NCBI GenBank assembly: GCA_023974075.1 | Contig: CM043787.1 | Location: forward strand, 38,639,287-38,703,286 | DNA from: Chaenocephalus aceratus | Taxonomy: Eukaryota > Chordata > Actinopteri > Perciformes > Channichthyidae | Direction: 5' to 3' | Length of the DNA: 64,000 nt | Shown: piece after piece, positions 29,001 to 41,170 of the stretch | Numbering within the stretch: position 1 is the stretch's first letter | How the letters are laid out: each line of letters begins with the position of its first letter | Made by a program: the position numbers and the translations under genes | Notes under the pieces: generated by a model | Database searches by the model: none | What the model saw: only the letters and a program-made list of their open reading frames with translations | Told to the model about the DNA's origin: nothing

Positions 29001-32000
29001 TTGACATAATACATTATGGACTGCAGGGCTCCCCTCAGGAAATAGTTTAGCAGTTCTTCCCATTTTTTTATTAGCAGTTTATTAATGGTAATGGGTTCAA
29101 ACGTATTTTTTATAGTTACGGTGTTTTGCTCTTTTAAGTGTTTCAGGAAAATGGATACTACCTCTGAATAAGGACTTCCTGCCTAGATATCAAAATACAT
29201 TTATAAAACTATATTAAATAATACCTTATACATCCAATTTCCTTTGACCAACACTGAAACAGAATAAAGACTAAAATCATTTCCCAAATTTGTTTCCCCA
29301 GTTCTCTGTAGTTTACTTAAAATTTCACCATGCAGAAATATGTTGGTGTTTTTGTAATAATAAAAAGTAAAGTACTATAGATGAGAGTAACACATGCGTC
29401 ACTTCCGGGCAAAAATGATGGCTCCGCCCACTTTTGGGGGAAAACAAAGCTGTCATTTGAATGGCGGTCAATTCAAATTTGAAGTTTTTGCCAATCCGAT
29501 CAGAAATTTAAGAAAACCGTGGATTTTTGGATCTTCAAAGAGCCCGATTACAATGGCCAGACAAGCAAACAATTACATTAAATCTTTGGAAATCGACGAT
29601 CGGGCTCGATATATGTTTAAATATAGCAGTAGGTGATCGATGTCCATAGAGAGGCGAAGTCCCGCCCTTCTACTTCCGCCCCATGGGACCTTATTTCGGA
29701 AAAATTATGTATTGAAGTCAATGGGGAGAGAAAGATTTGAATTGTGCCTCGAATTACACATAATGTTTGTCAATCTTAAAAAATAATTTCCATGACAAAA
29801 AAGTCAGTTTGTCGTAAAACTGTTGAAATATAAGACGCAACTAGAAAGACTACAAATCCCAGAGTCGCGTAAGTGATGTCATTAACTTTACACATTACAC
29901 TCGTGTTACTCACCGAAACCTTGTAAAGCCGGTCCCGCATGCTGGCTCTTACGGAACCGACTAACTCCCCTTGTGTGTATGTACAGCTCTCAACATGCCC
30001 AGACTTGAAGTGATTTTCACCTCTTTTAATACTTTTCGGCTCATTCTGAAAGAAAGAAGTGAAATGCGCCAACGTGTCGGCCATCTTGGTGTTGGTGACG
30101 TGTGCGAGACCAGAGATGTAGTTCATTGAGCGGTTCACACACAAAAATGTGATACTACTTCACAGTTTTACAACACTTTATTTTATTTTTTTACTTGCAA
30201 AATTATCTTTTAAATTGACAAACATCATATGTGTAATTCGTGGCACAATTCAAACGGGATCGAAAGATAATCTTTCTCTCTCCATTGACTTCCATACATA
30301 ATTATTCCGAAATAAGGTCTCATGGAGGTCCCCCGGAAGGGGAGGGACTTCGCCACTCTATAGGTGAGAGTAACATCTGTGACTTTACGGCCCGCCCACT
30401 TTTGGGGGAAAACAACGCTGTCATTTGAATGGCGATCAAGCCTGAAGCCACAGAGCTTTTCTTTACTGTCCTTTTTTCTTAGAGCAAGTGCAGAAAAACA
30501 TATCTCTGGATTTGTTTTAATGTTTGAGGTGCAATAAACGACACAGCAGCTTTTTGGCATGATAAAACTATTATTTTCCGCCTCGGTCATGAGAGTAACA
30601 GCTGGAGAAATTACAGCCTCGCCTACTGATTTTAATTTAACCATATATCGAGACTGATCGTCGAATTCCAATGATTTAATGTAATTGTTTGCCTGACTGG
30701 CCATTGTAATCGGGCTCTTTGAAGATCCAAAAATTCACGGTTTTCTTAAATTTCTGATCGGATTGGCAAAAACGACGTCTATTGTAGACAAAAATACAAC
30801 ATTTTGGACAGAGAACAAGTATTTTTCTATGATTCCATAATTTTAGTTCAACGTGAGTCAAAGATGTTAAAAGGGTCGTCAAACTCACTTTGCTAGGAGG
30901 GGATTTTGTTCATGTTTTGGTAAGGCATAGAGAGACTGTACAACAAGGGTCTTTGCTGAAACGCAGAGTAGATTGAGGGTCGAAGGAGGGACTGAGGACA
31001 CATGGGAGCGTAACTCACCTTTGCTCCAGCTGCTTCATGGTGGCAGTGATCTGATTGGTCTTCTCCTCCAGACGAGTGATCACGTCATTCTTCTTCTTCA
31101 TCTCATCATCTGACGACTAACAAATAAATAAATGAGTCATTAGAATTATGACAGTATGTGCATTGTGTATGATAAGAGGTTGTGTTTTTTTACCTGCATC
31201 TTCTGGTACATCTCCACATTGATGACTTTGACTTCATCCAGCTGATGTCTCAGTCCGATCAGTGTGTCCTGTTGGTGAGGAATAAAAACATATCAATGGT
31301 GTTCTGATTTCATCATGACTGTTTTAGTTTTACTGTCATTTTTTTATTTCCGCTATACATTCAGTCATTAAAGGGTTTCATATTATTATTTGTATGCATC
31401 TCTTTGTACTCTCAAATAATTGTTTTACTGGCAGTTTGTGAATTATGATAATTACAGTACAGTTTTTTTTGGAGTAATGACATTTCTTGTTTGTTTTTTA
31501 AATGTTAATATAACATTTATATATATACATATAATATTACATTTTGTATTATATTTTTCGACAATGTACAATGCCTTTTTCATTAAATGCTGTAAAACAT
31601 ACTAAATGATGACTTGTTACGATATATGGGGCGAAGCCTGCGAGCTAGTTCAGGCAATCAACTCTATTGCTACGTTCATGTTCCTGCTGCTGTGTTTCAT
31701 GTTGCTGCTACTTGCCTGCCCCACCACCACCCACCACCCCACCACCACCACCCCCACCCCAGCTCCACCTGTAGGCTAGGGGGATAGTTATCTAATCATC
31801 ACTCAATGTTCTTTATAAATCTGTGGAGTGATGAGGCCCGAGCCTAGACGCCAAACTCAAACTATATGTTGCTTATAATAAACATATTAAGAAACACGTG
31901 TTGTCCGACTGAATTTATGTCAAATACTATACAATCACTTTCTTTATGATTTTTATTTTATACTATGACATTTTTTATGACAAACAGATAGAGCTACCTG

Positions 32001-35000
32001 TTAGCGGGCTGAAGCATATTTAGGACACACTGTATCTCACAATACATGTTACATAACATGCCTTATGGTCCTGTGAAATAATGACATTGCTCCACAGTCA
32101 GATTCACCTGATGATGTTTTTAAGGGATGTAATTAGGCTATAGCCATGGCGACCACTGTATGTCGCAGCTTTGTTACAAATATCAGCTGTTGGTGTTTTA
32201 TGTAGCAGTGTTCACATGTTGGTGGTGAAAGGCCTGAGGCTGCCAGAGAGAGACTGGCAGAGGAGTTGGCAAAGTATGACTGCTCCACATGAGCTGCTGC
32301 TGCTGAGTGGCTTTAATATCATGTGCGCCCTCATTGTGATGACACATCATTCCTGTTATCATAACGTTAACAGATTGAGTCCATTTATATATCTAATAAA
32401 GTCCTGATGCGGCCCTTGCATTAATTGTCAGTGTCCAAATTGATTAAAACTAATTATTAACAATTCTCATAATATGCAAAGTGCTATATTATCCCATGTC
32501 TCTTAGAACATTGATGAATTGTCATGTTTGGTGAATTCTATTTGTGTATTCATTGTCATTCTGAATACAATTTGACGTTTTCTTATTTTAAATGATGTCC
32601 TTCCGTGTACACTGTTGTCTTCTTTAAGCTCTGTAAATATATTCAAAAAGGAAGACAGAGTAAGTAGTGGATAGATGCTGACCTGCTTTTCATGAATATC
32701 TTTCTCCAGAAGTTTCATAGCGAGCTCCATTTCCTGTTTCATGGACATCTGGACGACCAGCTCATTCTCCACATCCTAAAAATAAAACACATGCTGTCAA
32801 GTCTATTTTTTACACTCAATACAAAAAATTGAAAACAAAAACACAATCAGGCGCAGTCTGACCTGTCTGAGCTGACACTCCTCCTTCAGTTGCCTTTGAG
32901 CATCGCTGAACATCTCATCCAAACCCTGACGAGACTGTTTGTACGTGTCTCTCTCCACTGACGCATCGCCCTGGGTTACCTAGATTAATAACATCAATGT
33001 CAGCCGTATCATGCATCAATTTGTAGTACGTTCTGGGAATAATTGTTGAAATATTAAAGGCTGGATGTACCATTTGAAAGTTCTCATCTGTCTTAAGACA
33101 ATGATGTGATTTGTGTGTGTGCATGTGTGATTGTGTACCTCTAAATGTTGTTGTGTCTTCAGCACAATTAGGGTGTTTTCACTCCTCAGCTGCTGGTTTT
33201 CTTCCTGCAGTTTGATGATGTTGTTCTTGGCTATGGCTAACTACACACACAAACACAAAAACAAAAACACAGAATAATTTAGCTGATAATAAACAGTTTG
33301 ACAATAACACTCATGCTGACACTGTGATTTCATCAAAACATAGACTAGAGATCATCGTATCAGATACAGTGTTAGCAACATGGACGTACACTCAGAGGTA
33401 ACTTAGTCTAATACACAGGTATTTTGAGTGTGGGTCTCACCTCTTCTATGAGTTTAGTGTTGGACTTCTCTAGATTGTCCACTCTGCCCTGAAGACCGTG
33501 AACTGTGGAGCTAGACAAACAAACACACAATCTTTAACTTTTACAACTTTAATAGCTACAATTCAATGGCAGTGTTAAACTTGGCTTCAGAGACAGCTCA
33601 ACGTTTCATTAAAATATATTAATGACAGGGTAATTTAATGTTGAAAAAGTACCCAGTAGAGGTTTCTTTACAGCTGCAAAATGTGAAGAAAGATTATTCC
33701 ATTTAAAGGAGCAGATCAATCAAGTTTCATATAAATAAGAATAGCAGGTTTGTGAACCTGAAACAGGAAGTGTGACAGTCTGTGCTTTAGTGAGTCCGTC
33801 TGTAGGGACAGATGGGACAGAGGTGCACTTCTGAAACAACCACTCAAACATCTGACAATAATCAGAAATAGAAACAAAGTGCGAGGTAGAAAAGAGAGTT
33901 TTGAAAAGGTACAAAATGCACAGCATTTTAAACAGAGGATATCCATTCCTTGCAATTTCCTTTAACCAGGGTTCATACACTTTTTCACCAATTGACTTTT
34001 CCATGACTTCTCAATGACCTTTACCTAATTTTCCATGACCAAAAAAAATTACCACTGAAAATGGTTTATTTGAACATGGAACAGGAAAACAAGGTCTGCA
34101 TATGAAATGTTGTGCCTATCTAAAACAAATCAAATAGTAGGCTTACTAGCTTCTACACGCTAAAGCAACTGTAGTCAGGGATGCAAACTCATCAGGTATG
34201 AAAAAGGTGACAAGCATCCGAGCCCCCCGACCCCCCGGAATATCGGCTTTAAAATGAGGAATAACAGGATTTTAGCAGTCAGAACAACTAAAGCAGTTGT
34301 GTTAATAATAACAGAAACGCCAAATAGTCACATCTAATAGAAATATATAAAAGCATTTATTTTAATTGTGGAGCAGTCAATTTATAATTTTGGCAGCACT
34401 GTTGAGCATTTTGAAAATGTATGTTCATGCCTCTGTTCAAGGCTTAGTCTTTCTATCTGTATAGCCACTGGTGTAAAGTAACTAAGTTCATAAACTCAAC
34501 AAGTACTAACATTCTTGCAAGCACATCTGCTTTAAAAACAATTTGAAATGTCTTACTTGAGTTGTCGGTTCAGTTCCTCTACGTAATTCTTCTGATCCAA
34601 GATGGACGCTATCTGGCTATTCCTGTTGCCAGGGAAACATACATTAAACTGAGTTCTGCATTACATTTAGGGATCCTAAAGAGACACAATGTATCGAAAT
34701 AAGGGTAACACTTTACAATAAGACTACCCTTATAAAGGATTAATAAAGGGTTTATAATTAGGTTATGAATTAGGTTGTAAACACTTTATTAATCATTAAG
34801 AACCAGTTCTAACATAGTTTTCATACATCAACACAGGCTCACTATTTGGCAAGATGACTAAGCCTTATATTGGCTACTTAGCGAGAATCATCTCAGTGAG
34901 CAACAGATACAAAGGATGCTGGCTGAGGAAGAAGACGAAGTAAGCTAGGTAGCCAATATAAGGCTTAGCAGTACAGATAAATGTGGGCTCACTATTTGGC

Positions 35001-38000
35001 AAGCAACCGGTCACAGTTGCCCTGTTTATCTCATGTCTTATAAAAGCTTATTAATGATTTATAAAGTGTTCACAACCTAATTAATAAATGAATTACAAAC
35101 TATTCGTAAACACTTTATAAGGGTAGTCTTATTGTAAAGTGGTACCGAAATGGGAGACAAAAATATCATACCTTTCTTCACTCCGGTAATCATCAATGTC
35201 ATTCTTCAAGTACATAGAGAAGTCGATCACCCCAACCTCAAATGAAAAATGTATTTATTTATTATATTTATTGACAGCTTTAGTTACCAATTATTTAACC
35301 AACAAATATGTTTGCATATAAAAAGTATGAAGTGTTAGTTATAAATGTAACTACCAGCACGAACATCGGAACACATAATAATGGTTAGCACACACACACC
35401 ACAACACAGACTATATCACCCCTTGCTGCTAAATACCAACAAACTATGTGCAATATATACATTTCGTTAATAACCGTGTAATATATACCTGGCTGCTAAA
35501 TCCTTAGAACTGTTACAAGGTGTGTATTTTGTATTTTGTAAATTGTGTAACTTGCTGCTGTTAAATACCAACCACCGATGTGCAATATGTGCTAGATGTG
35601 CAATATTTATAGATGCCGTTAATAACTGTGTAATATATTCCTGGCTGCTAAATCCTAAGAACTGTTACAGGATGTGTATTTTTTTTAATTATGTAACTTT
35701 TTATTTTTTGCATGCATTTTTATGCATGTCACATATTTAACATATGTAACATTAAGCTGTCTGTGGCTCTTTTTCCTGCTGTAACTACGCACATTTCCCC
35801 TCCGTGGGACTAATAAAGGTATTCTGATTCTCAAAACATGTTGTGTATCAACTTTTCTCCAGGAATTGAATCAGACCTAATTCACAGCTGCCATTCAATT
35901 TGAAATATGTGTGTTGTAGACTCATTCTGTGACCACTGGATCTAAACAAACATTTCCTGATTGCATCATGTTGCACGTTCAGTCAGGTGTGACTGCAAGG
36001 TGTTTACATTAGTGAGAAATATGTTTGCGTTAAGGACAAAGTCTCCACTCATGGAGTAGAAACATGAACCCACAGCGTCTGCTTTCCATCTGCCTGACGC
36101 CAAGATAACGTGAGCAAACAGACACATCTTGTCTGTGTCACTAAAGATAAACTGTTTCACGTCAATGAACTAGTGCGCATAGGAAGTGGAATAACGTTCT
36201 TTTGTGTTGATCTCTTCTCTCTAATTTATTTGCTTAGTATGGTGTAGCAGAAAAAAATATGAAATTATAGAGATGACAGAAGGGAAAGCACACCAGCTGT
36301 GACCAGCATCCTCATCAGACACATTCGGTCTAAATCTGTGTTTTATATGAATGTGTTTTTTCAAACGCTCGAAGCACTGTTTTGGAGCAGCTGTTACCTG
36401 ACTATCCAGGTCCTCGCCTTTGACACACAGGTTAGCATCGATGACGTTCAGGCCCACCAGCAGGCCCACGATCACGGCCCCCTCCTCCTCCAGCATCAGC
36501 GCTGAGTTCTCATAGAAATCACTGTGGAGAAACACACAACAGATTCAGGAACTGCTGTTAATATCTCAAAATGGTAACTTGATTAACTTTACCATGCCTG
36601 ATAAAAGGCTTTTCATATAACCAATTTGAAATGTATGTTTTTCTAAACAAGTGTAATTCCCCTATTGTTATGTGAACAGGATGTGTGTGTACCTGAGCAG
36701 GTCTTTTCTGGTGATGAGGAGTCGCAGGTAGTCGGCCAGCCGTTTCTGCATGAGAGCGAGACGCAGCCAAGCTCTGGCCCTGCCTAATGGAGTCCTGGTA
36801 ATAACACACAGAAAAACACAGAGGTGTAAGTGTTACAGGATCTACAACACAATACTACAATCTGAATACACAACTATGTTTCATTCTGCCTCTGTGACAT
36901 ATCAGCCACCTAAACTGCGTTTTTAATGCATCACATTATTCCAGAGAAAGAAAAAACGTTTTCACTGTTGCACATGTTGAAAAAACGCTCTGCCACATGT
37001 CTGTTGGTCTGACTCAGCACCACTAGAGGAAACACACTCTGTCCTCAACTAAAACAACCGTTCCCTTTTTCTGCTGGATCAGACTGCTGAATATTACACA
37101 CTCTGTCTCCTGTCTGGAAGCTCTGGTATGTAGGGACTGATAGATTATTAACAAAGTATGACGTCAGAATCATGAGCATGAATGAGAGTACAAAGCCACT
37201 AGACTGGAGGACACAAATTGAATATGAAGTATACATTTGACCATGACCCATATTGGGCACTTTAAAGGCTACTATGTGTTCTTATAATCCATACTGTCCC
37301 CCCTCAGACTGCAGATCTTAAAAATAAGTTTGATAGTTATAGCAGGAAGTGACATTGAAAAACAACAATGTTTCACAATCTGCTCAACACTGGATGCAAA
37401 TAAACTATTGCCCCATTACTTATTTTGATTTTAAACAGGTGACCAAAACTGAGTCTGATTACTTCGGAAAATGTGTCTATTTTTGCCATAGATGTTACAC
37501 AGAGATATCATGTTAATAAAGAATAGATAAGGAGAAGTAAGGCTGCAGGGAGCGGGAAAGGTGAAGTGAAAGTAAATCACAGGTATTTCCCTGCTCTGGC
37601 TCACGTCACATTCTCATGTTACTGTGTGTGCGGTTGTGTTGTGGCTCATGTTCCTCCAGCAGGATGTCAGGTTATTGTGTTTGAGCACAAGTGTGTGTGT
37701 GTGTGTGTGTACATCATTGTCCTCCTTACTTAAGTCCAGGCAGGTCGCGTACAGAGGCGGAGATCTCTGCTGCTTCAGGACAAAGTTTCTCCACCAGCTC
37801 CAGAGGACCCCACAGAGACTTGTTAAAGCCCAGAAAGGACTTCTTCACTGCAGAGAGAAAGAGACAAAATTGGCATATGAAAATACAGGAATTCTATATT
37901 TTAAGAGTGAGAGAAACACAAACACAACTGTGCAGCAATTTTAATAAGTTGAGACGCCACTTTCACCTCTAAGGCCATGTTTGAGGCAGTGCTCCATGAC

Positions 38001-40565
38001 AACGAAGAACTGCTGGAGAGGCGGGTAGTCTGAGTCCAGAGTCCGTCCAAAGCTCAGAGCTGACTCGATCAGCCCTTTAATGCTCAGCTTGGCCATGTTT
38101 AGCAGGTTGGTTCGCTCCATCGCCATGGGGTCTCGCAGCGCTGCAGGATAAAAGCCACACACAAACATTTAACCTAAATAATACGCCCGTCAAGATTGTA
38201 AGAAATTAATACCGAATACTTTTTTAGTATTTGTGATGTTTAATAACCTTAAGAATACCATGTTTAGTTTATTTTCGGTGCCTTGACATAAAAAACACAG
38301 CAGTTTGTTTATAGACTGTGCAAAACAATCGTCATTCAAATATTTAAAATGACCATACAACTGCATCGGTAAATACAAATATATCGAAGTTATCTATAAT
38401 AACTCATCCAAACTTGAAAATGATTAATTAGCTTAGAAATATTTATGTACCTACATTTTATATAGCTTTTTAGATATTTGCCTTGTTTGCAGCATTTACA
38501 TTATATAAAACCTCCATAGCCTGAGACTGTCCCCTCCTATGGAAACATGTTACTAAAGGCTCTACATGTGGACCCGTGGGTTAATGTGTAGCCAAACACG
38601 CCAGAACAAAACAATGTCAGGTGAAACAGTGCAGAGATGTTGCCTAGCAAATTGCAAAAGAGCTTAATTGCCCCATCAGGTTGGCCTGGAGGCAGAGACG
38701 CTAACTAATCAACCAAGGATTTATTGGGAACAGCGTGACTCTTGACGCCCGTTGGTGGTGAGCCTTGAGGATTCTGAGGGAAAAAAGAAACCCTTTCATT
38801 GCCTGTGAACACCATGTGACTTGTAGAGTACATCAAACTCTGAGGAATAAATAGCTACAACGCAAAAGTGTCTTAATGTTTCAATTGTTGAGTTATGGGG
38901 GATTAAAATGTTCCGTCTCCTAAATTAGTGTCATGTGTTCTTGTTAAAATAAAAAAATAAAAACGATCAACAAGGACGTCATGTTGCACTCAATGCATGA
39001 TGCTGATTTTTAGTAAATTAGAATGCAAGTCTGTGATGGACCTGAAATCTATAAGAAGCTAAATATAGTGAGTGTGTGGGGAGTGACAACTTCCACTGAC
39101 AGACAGACAATGGCTGATAGGCGCAATGACAGAGACAAAATAAAGCCCAGAACTCTGATAAAATGACAGAAGATGATGCTCAACAGAAAAGAAACCAGCC
39201 GCTATTATGCTTAACCATTGATTAGTGTCGTTCACTCGAAAATGGTTTCGACAATAAGATAAAACATACAGACAACACTTAATATACACACACAGTGCAC
39301 CAAGCATGATGATAGCCCCAAAGGAAATATTAAAAACAGTGCAGTCTATTTGCATCAGTGCAGTCTATTTGCATCAGTGCAGCATGTGATGCTTTAGGCC
39401 GTTACATTGTGTGTTGGAAGAAACCAGTGAACATTATTAGAGGAGGCTGTACCATCAAAGCATGAGAGCAGCTCTGATCTGTGAAAACTCAATGGGACAC
39501 ACACACCGTGACCCCACGCACACACTGATGAGGTAATGTTAGATATGTTGGGATGCAACAGCTCGGTTTATCACACAGAGACATCTACTCACACTAACTG
39601 AAACTATTATCTGTGATCCTATTATCAGCTGCCTGAATGAGTGTCAGAGTCTGAACATCTCATGGGGGACTGATAAGTTAAAGATAAAGATAGTAACGTG
39701 TCTTCATTAACCTTAAACAATGATTTACTGGGTGTCTTCAGACCTGTTATCATTAACCTCACACCCTCGGATGCTGATAATACTCTACCAGTGGTGTAAA
39801 GTAACTCAAGTACCATACTTAAGTACAATGTTGAGATAATTGTACTTTACTTGAGTTTCAATGGTGTGCTACTTTGTACTTTTACTTCACTACATTGATG
39901 TAATAATACCTTTAGTTACTTTGCAGATTTGGATTGATAATGCAATATAATAATAATATATAACATAATAATATAATAACAACTCTTAAATAAGACTTTA
40001 TGTAAACCTGGACACACATTCACAAGCTACCCTGAAGTAAATAAAGTTATTAAATTAGCGGCACCTTTACCAGCTTGATACAATTTGAATGGATCAATAA
40101 CTCTAATCAAACCATATAATATATCATTCTGAAATGGACCAATCTGCACAATGAGTCCTTTTACTTTTGGTAAGTATATGTTGTTGCTAATTCCTTTCTA
40201 CTTTTACTTAAGAGTATTCCTACACTCTAGTACTTCTACTTTTAATTAAGTACAAGATCTGAGTACTTCTTCCCCCTCTGTACTCTACCTTGGACGGCCC
40301 AGTCCCCGGGCAGAGACGTCCTGTGCTCCGACACTTTGGGCAGGACGTGAATACTCCCTGAAATGGTCTCGGATGCTTTCCTGGCCAAAGCGAAGATAGG
40401 AGCCTGCCATCGCCCGTCTCCTCCTCCTCTCGCCGTGCTGCTAGCTTTATCCCCAACAACACCAGCTTTCTCCTCTTGTAGCCTCAAAATCCCAAACACC
40501 TGAGCCTTCTCCTTGCTGCTGTCCGCCTCAGACAGAGCCAGGTCGTGCTCTGCTGCTGCTGCCAT
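23013..40565 (-). CDS. rufy2: RUFY2, RUN and FYVE domain protein 2
   Basis: RUFY2 is an endosomal adaptor that binds PI3P through FYVE and small-GTPase or motor partners through RUN and coiled coils. Nineteen exons: 40565-40289, 38140-37967, 37847-37730, 36794-36693, 36521-36398, 35236-35172, 34622-34557, 33510-33441, 33240-33139, 32979-32863, 32775-32683, 31268-31194, 31116-31019, 25728-25609, 24759-24630, 24529-24435, 24105-24057, 23913-23833 and 23156-23013. They total 2100 nt with every junction in phase: 699 aa. Residues 1-92 are an Ala/Ser-rich N-terminal extension. RUN spans about 100-265 ([51 protein letters not shown]). Coiled coils span about 280-620. FYVE spans about 625-699, with WLKDKE, four CxxC pairs (CKLC, CRNC, CNSC, CDTC) and the basic RRKHHCR motif split by the last intron. 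The protein ends QRCSSNPT. The start ATG is at 40565-40563; the codon two places upstream is GTG, not ATG. Paralogue RUFY1 is the main alternative; the C-terminal sequence and synteny favour RUFY2. Confidence 0.94.
23320..23700. repeat. Degenerate repeat of CATACTATACTATGACTTTTT type
   Basis: Several imperfect copies of a unit with ACTATACTATGACTTT, spaced 60-100 bp apart, fill this rufy2 intron. It looks like an eroded minisatellite or an interspersed repeat known from perch-like fish. Copy borders are not sharp. Confidence 0.5.
24872..25427 (+). mobile_element. Possible solo LTR
   Basis: The 556-bp segment starts TG and ends CA and is flanked by TCCAT on both sides (24867-24871, 25428-25432). 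Near its right end an AATAAA is followed about 60 bp later by the terminus, as in the R-U5 part of an LTR. The evidence is weak, because TCCAT could match by chance. It lies in a rufy2 intron. Confidence 0.3.
29836..30144 (-). pseudogene. Fragment of a transposon protein resembling SWIM-finger proteins
   Basis: The minus-strand frame contains [13 protein letters not shown], then [33 protein letters not shown]. From memory this resembles the segment before the Cys-rich SWIM finger in multicopy fish transposon proteins. The zinc finger itself is missing and the frame ends in unrelated residues. It lies between the inverted C blocks. Confidence 0.45.
30436..30704 (-). pseudogene. THAP zinc-finger start of a transposon protein (truncated)
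   Basis: On the minus strand the frame reads [20 protein letters not shown] and, downstream, [13 protein letters not shown], the typical opening of a THAP C2CH domain. The rest of the THAP fold is lost. A second copy of the ANNYIKSLE block lies on the plus strand at about 29559-29630. This is a dead transposase remnant. Confidence 0.55.
33965..34060. repeat. Teleost TTTTCCATGACTT repeat fragment
   Basis: GGGTTCATACACTTTTTC, TTTTCCATGACTTCTCAATG and TTTTCCATGACC are parts of a repeat seen in many fish. A piece that may come from the other end of this family lies at 23204-23285. It is intronic in rufy2. Confidence 0.45.
34704..35146. mobile_element. TIR element (GGTAMCACTTTACAATAAG ends), hAT-like
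   Basis: This 443-bp element has inverted ends of about 35 bp (GGTAACACTTTACAATAAG and partner) and imperfect 8-bp flanks GAAATAAG / GAAATGGG. Inside are a perfect 19-bp inverted pair (34859-34877 and 34949-34967) and an 18-bp direct pair (34836-34853 and 34986-35003). There is no coding capacity. It is intronic in rufy2. Confidence 0.7.
35396..35840 (+). repeat. Partly duplicated LINE/SINE-like 3' tail
   Basis: Two tandem copies of a unit of about 130-150 bp (TTGCTGCTAAATACCAAC to GTTACARGRTGTGTATTTT) start at 35423 and 35552. The element ends with CCCCTCCGTGGGACTAATAA and a TATTCTGATTCT tail, which I recognise as a non-LTR retroelement 3' end common in fish. Confidence 0.5.
39339..39376. 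repeat. Tandem 19-bp repeat carrying octamer ATTTGCAT twice
   Basis: The unit GTGCAGTCTATTTGCATCA occurs twice head to tail, and a third copy begins (GTGCAG). Each unit holds ATTTGCAT, the POU/Oct octamer. It lies in rufy2 intron 1. Confidence 0.7.
39789..40280. mobile_element. hAT-type MITE abutting the rufy2 exon-1 donor
   Basis: This 492-bp element, with CAGTGGTGTAAAGTAAC at one end and CAGAGGGGGAAGAAGTA inverted at the other, is flanked by perfect 8-bp duplications TACTCTAC (39781-39788, 40281-40288). The right duplication equals the first eight intron bases (GTAGAGTA on the minus strand) of rufy2 exon 1. It is the same family as 13149-13423. Confidence 0.9.
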
Positions 40566-40960
40566 GTTCACGTTTATCTGGAATTATTATATCTAGTGGT
40601 GCGAAATTAGCAGCCAGATGTGTACGGTTAGCTCACGGTTAGCAAGCTAGCTTTGATGTACAAATCACCGGGTGACCATTATGACAACCATTGCACAAGA
40701 AAAATACCTGTAAAACCACCGAGTAAATCACTGACAGTTCTGGCAACCACCAAGCGTCGTAACGTTCCAGTACTGTAACCCGTGGTTGCGGTTTACATGG
40801 TTACCACCGTTAGCTCCGTTATCTCCCCGGGATACAGGTATATTTCGTACATCGCGCTGCTGTAGGGTTTTGTTTACAGCCAGCCAGCAGACCTAACCGA
40901 CACAGTAGGCGTGTGACGGTCCCGCTGCACCCTCCGGAGGGGCGGTGTCAGCAGGCTCAC
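40566..40960 (-). promoter_or_regulatory. rufy2: rufy2 5'UTR/promoter region (inferred)
   Basis: This moderately GC-rich stretch with CpGs lies immediately upstream of the rufy2 start codon. No TATA box or other decisive motif is seen. Short frames at 40874-41133 look non-coding. Confidence 0.4.
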
Positions 40961-41170
40961 AAGACACACACAAAAGGCAGCAGCAGCACTACGTAATGAT
41001 TTCAGGCTGCTGTGTTGTGGACGTGTCCCCCCCTGCTGCCGGTGGAAGGGACTGCTGCAGCCTTCAGGTGGAAGATGGGACAAAGGCTTGGAGACAAGGA
41101 GGCCCTCACAGCTATTTTAAGATACGTGAGTAAAAAAACAAAACAATGAAGTCCAATATTAACTCTTGTC

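Larger units (their letters stand above)
29383..30790. mobile_element. Composite of THAP / SWIM-type transposon fragments in inverted repeats
   Basis: Three blocks recur. Block A (about 29383-29470, GCCCACTTTTGGGGGAAAAC core) returns as a direct copy at about 30364-30440. Block B (about 29500-29620) returns inverted at about 30645-30770 (GGATCTTCAAAGAGCCCGAT core). Block C (about 29650-29810) returns inverted at about 30200-30353 and forms long terminal repeats starting GAGWGGCGAAGTCCC around a middle segment. The arrangement suggests one element inserted into, or recombined with, a second copy. Broken coding remnants are listed separately. The whole sits in a rufy2 intron. Confidence 0.65.
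25729..31018 (-). other. rufy2: Largest inner rufy2 intron
   Basis: This 5.3-kb intron lies between the exons at 31116-31019 and 25728-25609. Apart from the transposon composite at 29383-30790, I see no gene or strong repeat. It is AT-rich unique-looking sequence. Confidence 0.6.

Noticed and set aside
31620..31920. Retroelement-like segment with CCACC repeats and an AATAAA
   Set aside because: It looks like a repeat, but I could not find borders or a target duplication, so no family is claimed.
35396..35720. A CRISPR-like or satellite array
   Set aside because: There are only two diverged copies of a unit of about 130-150 bp within a retroelement tail, in a vertebrate genome.
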